Source: Clostridium sp. CAG:762 (lineage in GTDB: Bacteria > Bacillota_I > Bacilli_A > RF39 > UBA660). From it: 17,318 nt of DNA. The stretch's first letter is position 1; each line of letters begins with the position of its first letter. A program made the translations under genes and the position numbers. Below are positions 12,604-17,318 of this stretch, piece after piece. The DNA is taken from the NCBI GenBank assembly GCA_000432575.1, contig HF996779.1:1-17318 (forward strand), written 5' to 3'. Under the pieces are notes generated by a model. The model worked only from the letters and a program-made list of their open reading frames with translations. It did no database searches and was not told the origin of the DNA.

Positions 12604-15552
12604 ATGTATTTAAAAGAGATAGACTTATATGGTTTTAAGTCTTTTGCGGATAAAACTAGTATTGTGTTTTCTCCTAATATAAATGGAATTGTAGGCCCGA
12701 ATGGAAGTGGTAAGAGTAATATTTTAGATGCTGTTAAGTTTGTTTTAGGGGAGCAATCTTCTAAGAATTTAAGAGGAGATGGTAGTATCAATGATGTTAT
12801 TTTTTCTGGTTCTAAATCAAGGAAACCTCTTAGCAGTGCTTCTGTTACTTTAATATTTGATAATACTGATAATAGTTTACCTATTAATTTTCCTGAGGTA
12901 TCAATTAAGAGGATGGTTTATAAAAGTGGTGAGAATGAATATTTCATTAATGGAGAAAGGTGTCGTTTAAAGGATATAACTGATTTAATGTTAGATACAT
13001 CATCTTCTAAGGAGAGTTTTAATATTATTGGGCAAGGTAAAATATCTCAAATAATATCTAGTAAACCGGTAGATAGAAGAGGTGTTTTTGAAGAAGCTGC
13101 GGGGGTACTTAAGTATAAGAAGAGAAAAGAAGAAGCAATAAGGAAATTAGAAAAGACAAATGATAATTTAATTAGGGTAAATGATATTATTAATGAACTT
13201 ATGGCTAATTTAAAACCTCTTGAAGTTCAAAGTAGGGATGCTAAGAGGTATTTATCACTAAAAGATAATCTTAGTAATTTAGAGATATCTTTAATGGTTT
13301 TTGATATAGAGAAGTTAAATTTTAATTATAGGGAATCTAAAAGACAAATAGATTTAATTAATGATGAACTTTTAAGTATGAATTCAAGTTCTAGTATTAG
13401 TGATACTAGTATTTTAGAGAATAAGGATAAGTTAAAGAAAAAAGATGAGGAAATAAATGAGAAGCAAACTATATTATTAACTATTACATCTAAGTTAGAA
13501 AATTTAAAATCTTCTTTAAAGGTTTTACAAGAGAGAAAGAAATATACTAAGGAGACTTCTTTGTTAAAGAATAATGTTGATAATTTAAGTAAGACTTTAT
13601 TAGATATAGAGACTAAGATAAATAATTTAAATAATAATATAATAATTAATGAGAAGGAATATTCTAATTTATTTGATAGTATTAAAAGTAAAGAGAATAG
13701 TTATAATGAACTTAAAAGTAAGATGAATAAGATTATCGATAGTATTGCTAGAAGTAAGAGAGAAGAGAATGATATTTTATATAAGATAGAATATTTAGAG
13801 AATGTTGTTAATAATAATTCTAATTTGCCTAATTCAGTAAAGAATATCTTAAATAATCCTAAGTTTAAAGTACATAATATAATTGGGAAATTAATAGATA
13901 TGGAAGAAAAATATCAATTAGCTATATCGACATCTTTAGGTATTGCTAGTAGTTATATTGTAACAGATAATGAAGAAGAGGCTAGTAAGTGTGTGCACTA
14001 CTTAAGGGATAATAATTTGGGAAGAGCGACTTTTTATCCTTTAAATATTATTAAACCAAGATATATTCCTAGTAATATTATTAATAGTATTAAGGATGTT
14101 TCAGGTTATGTAGATATTGCTTCAAATGTAGTTAAATATGATAAGAAATATGAAAATATTATTTTAAATCAATTAGGTAATGTTATTGTATCTACTAATA
14201 TAGAATGTGCTAATAATATTGCTAAGAAGATTAATCATGCTTATAAGATAGTTACAATAGATGGTAATATTATAAATGTTGGAGGTAGTATTACTGGTGG
14301 AAGTAATATTAAGAATAATATTTTAAAAGAGAAATATGAGATAGATAATTATCAAAATAAGCATAGGTTATTAGTTGAGAAAATAAAGAATGAAGAGAGT
14401 AGTTTAACTAATTATGAGAAAGAATTACATAATTATGAAAATGATTTATATGAGTTAAGAAATAAAAATAATTTAATTAATGATTTAATTAGTAATAAGA
14501 GAGAAGAGTTAAATAAATTAAGTGATGAAAGATTAAGTATTAAGAATAATTTAGATAGTTATAATGGATTACTTAGTAATAAGGAAGATTTAGAAGAGGC
14601 TAAATTATATAATGATATTACTTTGACAACAAAGGAAAGAGATAATGTTTTAACTAGTATTAATGTTTTGAAAATGGATAAGGATAATGTTAGTGAAATA
14701 ATTACTAATTTAGAAACTGTTACTAAGAAGAATAGTGCGTATATTAGTAAGAAGGAAAAGCAGTTAAAGGAATTAGAGATATTAGTGAATCGTATTGAGG
14801 TTAAGTTGGATAATATTTTATTAGATTTAACTAATGAATATAATATGACTTATGAAAATGCTAAGAGTAAATATAAATTAGAGATTGAGGCAAATGATGC
14901 TAGGGAAAAAGTTAGTAGTTTAAAGGAACAAATAAAGGATTTGGGTACTGTTAATTTAGGTTCTATTGAAGAATATGATAGAGTAAATGAAAGATATAAT
15001 TTTTTAACTAAGCAAAAAGAGGATTTAGATACAGCGAGTGATACTCTTTTGGAAATTATTAGTTCGATGGATGAAGTTATGAAGGAAAGATTTAGTACGA
15101 CATTTGATAAGATTAATATTGAATTTGCTAAGGTATTTAAAGAATTGTTTAAAGGAGGAAATGCATCTTTGAGGTTAACTGAACCAGATAATTTATTAGA
15201 AACAGGAATTGAAATAAGTGCTGAGCCACCAGGCAAGAGTTTGAAATCAATAAATGCTTTATCAGGAGGAGAACAGACATTTACGGCAATATCTTTACTT
15301 TTTGCTATTTTGAATGTTAAGAAAGTACCTTTTTGTATTTTTGATGAGGTTGAGGCTGCTTTAGATGAAGTAAATGTTGATAATTTTGGAACATATTTAG
15401 ACAAATATCATGATAAGACACAGTTTATAATAATAACACATAAGAAAAAGACTATGGAATATGCTAATATTTTATATGGTATAACGATGCAAGAATCAGG
15501 AGTAAGTAGGCTTGTTAGTGTTAAATTAGAAGATATTAATAAAGAAAAGTAG
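12604..15552 (+). CDS. smc: Chromosome segregation protein SMC, short-armed
   Basis: SMC dimers condense and organise the chromosome. The N-terminal head has Walker A GPNGSGKSN (31-39) and the FKSFADKT opening (11-18). A coiled coil follows (about 160-400), then the hinge (about 403-570, containing NVGGSITGGS at 558-567), the returning coiled coil (to about 800) and the C-terminal head with signature LSGGEQ (886-891) and Walker B CIFDE (D914-E915) plus ITHKKKTM. At 982 residues it is about 200 shorter than the usual 1150-1190. All head and hinge parts are present, so the loss is in the two arms. It is first of a cluster with the NodB-like gene 7 bases after it, not with the common neighbours rnc and ftsY. 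Confidence 0.95.
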   Translation: MYLKEIDLYGFKSFADKTSIVFSPNINGIVGPNGSGKSNILDAVKFVLGEQSSKNLRGDGSINDVIFSGSKSRKPLSSASVTLIFDNTDNSLPINFPEVSIKRMVYKSGENEYFINGERCRLKDITDLMLDTSSSKESFNIIGQGKISQIISSKPVDRRGVFEEAAGVLKYKKRKEEAIRKLEKTNDNLIRVNDIINELMANLKPLEVQSRDAKRYLSLKDNLSNLEISLMVFDIEKLNFNYRESKRQIDLINDELLSMNSSSSISDTSILENKDKLKKKDEEINEKQTILLTITSKLENLKSSLKVLQERKKYTKETSLLKNNVDNLSKTLLDIETKINNLNNNIIINEKEYSNLFDSIKSKENSYNELKSKMNKIIDSIARSKREENDILYKIEYLENVVNNNSNLPNSVKNILNNPKFKVHNIIGKLIDMEEKYQLAISTSLGIASSYIVTDNEEEASKCVHYLRDNNLGRATFYPLNIIKPRYIPSNIINSIKDVSGYVDIASNVVKYDKKYENIILNQLGNVIVSTNIECANNIAKKINHAYKIVTIDGNIINVGGSITGGSNIKNNILKEKYEIDNYQNKHRLLVEKIKNEESSLTNYEKELHNYENDLYELRNKNNLINDLISNKREELNKLSDERLSIKNNLDSYNGLLSNKEDLEEAKLYNDITLTTKERDNVLTSINVLKMDKDNVSEIITNLETVTKKNSAYISKKEKQLKELEILVNRIEVKLDNILLDLTNEYNMTYENAKSKYKLEIEANDAREKVSSLKEQIKDLGTVNLGSIEEYDRVNERYNFLTKQKEDLDTASDTLLEIISSMDEVMKERFSTTFDKINIEFAKVFKELFKGGNASLRLTEPDNLLETGIEISAEPPGKSLKSINALSGGEQTFTAISLLFAILNVKKVPFCIFDEVEAALDEVNVDNFGTYLDKYHDKTQFIIITHKKKTMEYANILYGITMQESGVSRLVSVKLEDINKEK

Positions 15553-15559
15553 GAGGACT

Positions 15560-16825
15560 ATGAAGAAGAAAAAAAAAGTTAGAATTAAATGGAATAGAGT
15601 TATTATAGCTTTATTTATATTAGTTAGTATTGTTTTTATACCAATTAAATTATTTTTTAAAAATACTACTGAATGTAAGGAAGAATTATATATGACTAAT
15701 TTTGTTAATAAGAGTTTAGGTGATTTAAAGACATATGCTAAAGAATATGATTTAAAATTAGAAATTACTTATGATTATGATGATAATATAGAGAAAGATT
15801 ATGTTGTTAGTCAAAGTATTTTGGAAAATAATGAAATAAAAAAGGGAGATATTTTGCGAGTTGTTGTGTCTTTAGGAGAGTTAGATTTAAATAAATTAAA
15901 GAAAGATAATATTAATGAATTAGGGGAAGTACCTATTATGATGTATCATAATATTATAGATAAGCCTTCTAGTGAGACTAATTATACTGGTGGTAATGTT
16001 GATAGGGATGGATATAATAGAACGACTGAAGCTTTTCGTGAGGATTTAGAGATGTATTATCAAAAGGGATATAGAATGATTAGGTTAATCGATTATGTTC
16101 GTGGTAATATAGATACTGCTTATGGAAAGAGTCCTATTGTTTTAACATTTGATGATGGTAATGATAATAATATTAAAGTAACGGGTTTAGATAGTGATGG
16201 TAATATTATTATAGATCCTAGTAGTGCAGTTGGTATTTTAGAAGAATTTAAGAAAAAATATCCTGATTATAATGTAACAGCTACTTTCTTTATAACATCT
16301 TCTATATTTAATCAAAAAGAATATAATGAGAAGATATTAAAATGGTTAGTGGAACATGGTTATGATGTTGGTAATCATACTGTAGGTCATAATAATTTAA
16401 ATAGTACAACGATAACTAAAACTCAAGAGGTAATAGCTAAGGTATATAAGCAATTGGATGAGATTATACCTAATAAGTATGTAAAGATATTGGCTTTACC
16501 TTATGGTAATCCAACAAGTAAAAAGCATGAAAATTATCCTTATGTGATAAAGGGTACTTATGAAGATTATACTTATGAGACAGAAGCTTCTTTGAGAGTG
16601 GGATGGAAGCCTGAAGTATCGCCATTTGATAAAGATTTTGATAAGACATATATAAAAAGATGTAGGGCTTATGATAATAATGGTAAAGATTTTGATATTG
16701 AGATGGTTTTTAATTTGTTAGAAAAAAATAGGTATATATCAGATGGGAATAGTAATACAATCGTGGTACCAGATAGTTATATAGATAAAGTAATAGAAAC
16801 TGATAAAAAGATAATTAAATATTAG
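15560..16825 (+). CDS. Membrane-anchored PASTA domain - polysaccharide deacetylase (NodB) fusion
   Basis: The 421 residues start with a Lys/Arg-rich cytosolic end and one membrane helix (14-33). A PASTA-like domain follows (about 46-107, FVNKSLGDLKTYAKEYDLKL ... VVSLGE), then a NodB-like deacetylase domain (about 124-421). The latter has PIMMYH (125-130), TFDDG (196-200, with catalytic D198 and metal-binding D199) and HTVGH (273-277, metal His). ALPYGNP replaces the usual RPPYG. An insertion of about 20 residues follows TFDDG (VTGLDSDGNIII region). PASTA domains bind peptidoglycan or muropeptides in kinases and penicillin-binding proteins, so this enzyme probably acts on cell-wall glycan outside the membrane. 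AGGAGG (15551-15556) sits 3 bases before the ATG, overlapping the smc stop. Confidence 0.88.
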   Translation: MKKKKKVRIKWNRVIIALFILVSIVFIPIKLFFKNTTECKEELYMTNFVNKSLGDLKTYAKEYDLKLEITYDYDDNIEKDYVVSQSILENNEIKKGDILRVVVSLGELDLNKLKKDNINELGEVPIMMYHNIIDKPSSETNYTGGNVDRDGYNRTTEAFREDLEMYYQKGYRMIRLIDYVRGNIDTAYGKSPIVLTFDDGNDNNIKVTGLDSDGNIIIDPSSAVGILEEFKKKYPDYNVTATFFITSSIFNQKEYNEKILKWLVEHGYDVGNHTVGHNNLNSTTITKTQEVIAKVYKQLDEIIPNKYVKILALPYGNPTSKKHENYPYVIKGTYEDYTYETEASLRVGWKPEVSPFDKDFDKTYIKRCRAYDNNGKDFDIEMVFNLLEKNRYISDGNSNTIVVPDSYIDKVIETDKKIIKY

Positions 16826-16834
16826 GAGGAACTT

Positions 16835-17266
16835 ATGAAGTTAAATAATAAAGGTTTTGCTATTTCAGCAGTTTTATATTCGGTATTAATATTATTTATG
16901 TTGATATTAGTTTCATATTTAACAATATTATCTGGAACGAAGAAGTTTAATACTAAAACACTAAGTAGTATAAATGAAGTAATGAAGGAAGAAGTAATAG
17001 AGATAAATAAAGTATTAAATGATAAGGAATATTATTTAACTACTATAAGGGGTAATTATTTAATAGAATTAGGTAATAAGAATTGTTATATTTATTTATC
17101 TAAAAATATGATATTAGTAAATAAAGATAATGGTTTATATATAAATAATGAATTAATTAATAGTAATAATTATATTTGTAATAATATGAGTGATTCTAAT
17201 AATATAGATAATAGTATTAAAATAGTATCGGTTTATGGTAAGATGTATAATGATAAAATAAAGTAA
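16835..17266 (+). CDS. Small prepilin-like protein, function unknown
   Basis: The 143-residue protein starts MKLNNKGFAISAVLYS followed by a long hydrophobic run, the layout of a prepilin/type II secretion pseudopilin leader (short charged head, Gly-Phe at 7-8). The Glu normally at position +5 of the mature protein is not evident. The remainder is hydrophilic, with IINKVLNDK-like helical stretch and two cysteines (about C91 and C112). It starts at AGGAGG (16824-16829, overlapping the preceding stop) 5 bases before ATG and lies 9 bases after the deacetylase gene, so it is in the same operon. No prepilin peptidase is in the window. It may be a relative of the surface-protein class that carries the DGR-type tail at the left end, but that cannot be seen here. 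Confidence 0.65.
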   Translation: MKLNNKGFAISAVLYSVLILFMLILVSYLTILSGTKKFNTKTLSSINEVMKEEVIEINKVLNDKEYYLTTIRGNYLIELGNKNCYIYLSKNMILVNKDNGLYINNELINSNNYICNNMSDSNNIDNSIKIVSVYGKMYNDKIK

Positions 17267-17273
17267 ATAAATA

Positions 17274-17302
17274 TTGACAATAAAATATAAAAATAGTAAA
17301 AT
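17274..17302 (+). promoter_or_regulatory. Strong promoter for the gene beyond the window
   Basis: Perfect TTGACA (17274-17279), 17 bases, then TAAAAT (17297-17302, 5 of 6). It begins 8 bases after the last gene's stop and points rightward, so the next gene starts a new transcript. Confidence 0.75.
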
Positions 17303-17318
17303 TAACACATAAGAATAG

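Noticed and set aside
14850..15404. Minus-strand open frame of 184 codons inside smc.
   Set aside because: It is the shadow of the conserved SMC C-terminal head.

Overview
The window is a very AT-rich (low-GC) bacterial chromosome segment. Protein families point to Firmicutes/Bacilli-like bacteria: a T-box leader, a Firmicute-type promoter and Shine-Dalgarno pattern, PASTA and DUF421 proteins, and compact SMC and AlaRS. I infer an uncultured, genome-reduced, gut-type lineage near the RF39/'Tenericutes' groups; this is not proven. TGA is used as a stop (for example the ATGA overlap at 6621-6624) and Trp is encoded by TGG, so the standard bacterial code applies and not the Mycoplasma code.

Layout. 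(1) 1-473 is the 3' end of a surface-type protein with a C-type-lectin/formylglycine-enzyme-like fold. Its last ~50 codons switch abruptly to GC-rich, adenine-poor sequence ending in IGFRVVL, which is how the variable region of a diversity-generating retroelement (DGR) target looks. (2) 474-958 is non-coding: two hairpins and, at 710-769, a truncated, A-richer relative of the variable region that resembles a decayed template repeat. No reverse transcriptase lies in the window. (3) 959-3529 is an alanine T-box operon: promoter, T-box leader with GCU specifier, an archaeal-type P-loop kinase (UPF0200-like) and a 586-aa minimal alanyl-tRNA synthetase. (4) 3616-8411 holds a diacylglycerol-kinase-family lipid kinase and a heterodimeric ABC exporter with one degenerate ATP site. 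(5) 8431-9351 (minus) is a cytosolic-looking SPFH/band-7 protein. (6) 9475-10864 holds a DUF421 membrane protein and PssA-like phosphatidylserine synthase; a PAP2-family phosphatase (minus) overlaps the end of pssA by 44 bp. (7) 11561-12545 encodes a small exported protein of unknown function and a lipoprotein. (8) 12604-17266 is an SMC-led cluster: a short-armed SMC, a membrane-anchored PASTA-polysaccharide deacetylase fusion and a small prepilin-like protein. A strong promoter at 17274-17302 drives whatever follows.

The genes combine into three themes: translation under tRNA-Ala control, membrane lipid metabolism and export (lipid kinase, PssA, PAP2, ABC pair, SPFH), and chromosome/envelope maintenance (SMC, PASTA-deacetylase, prepilin-like protein). 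The most unusual content is the DGR-like locus at the left end.
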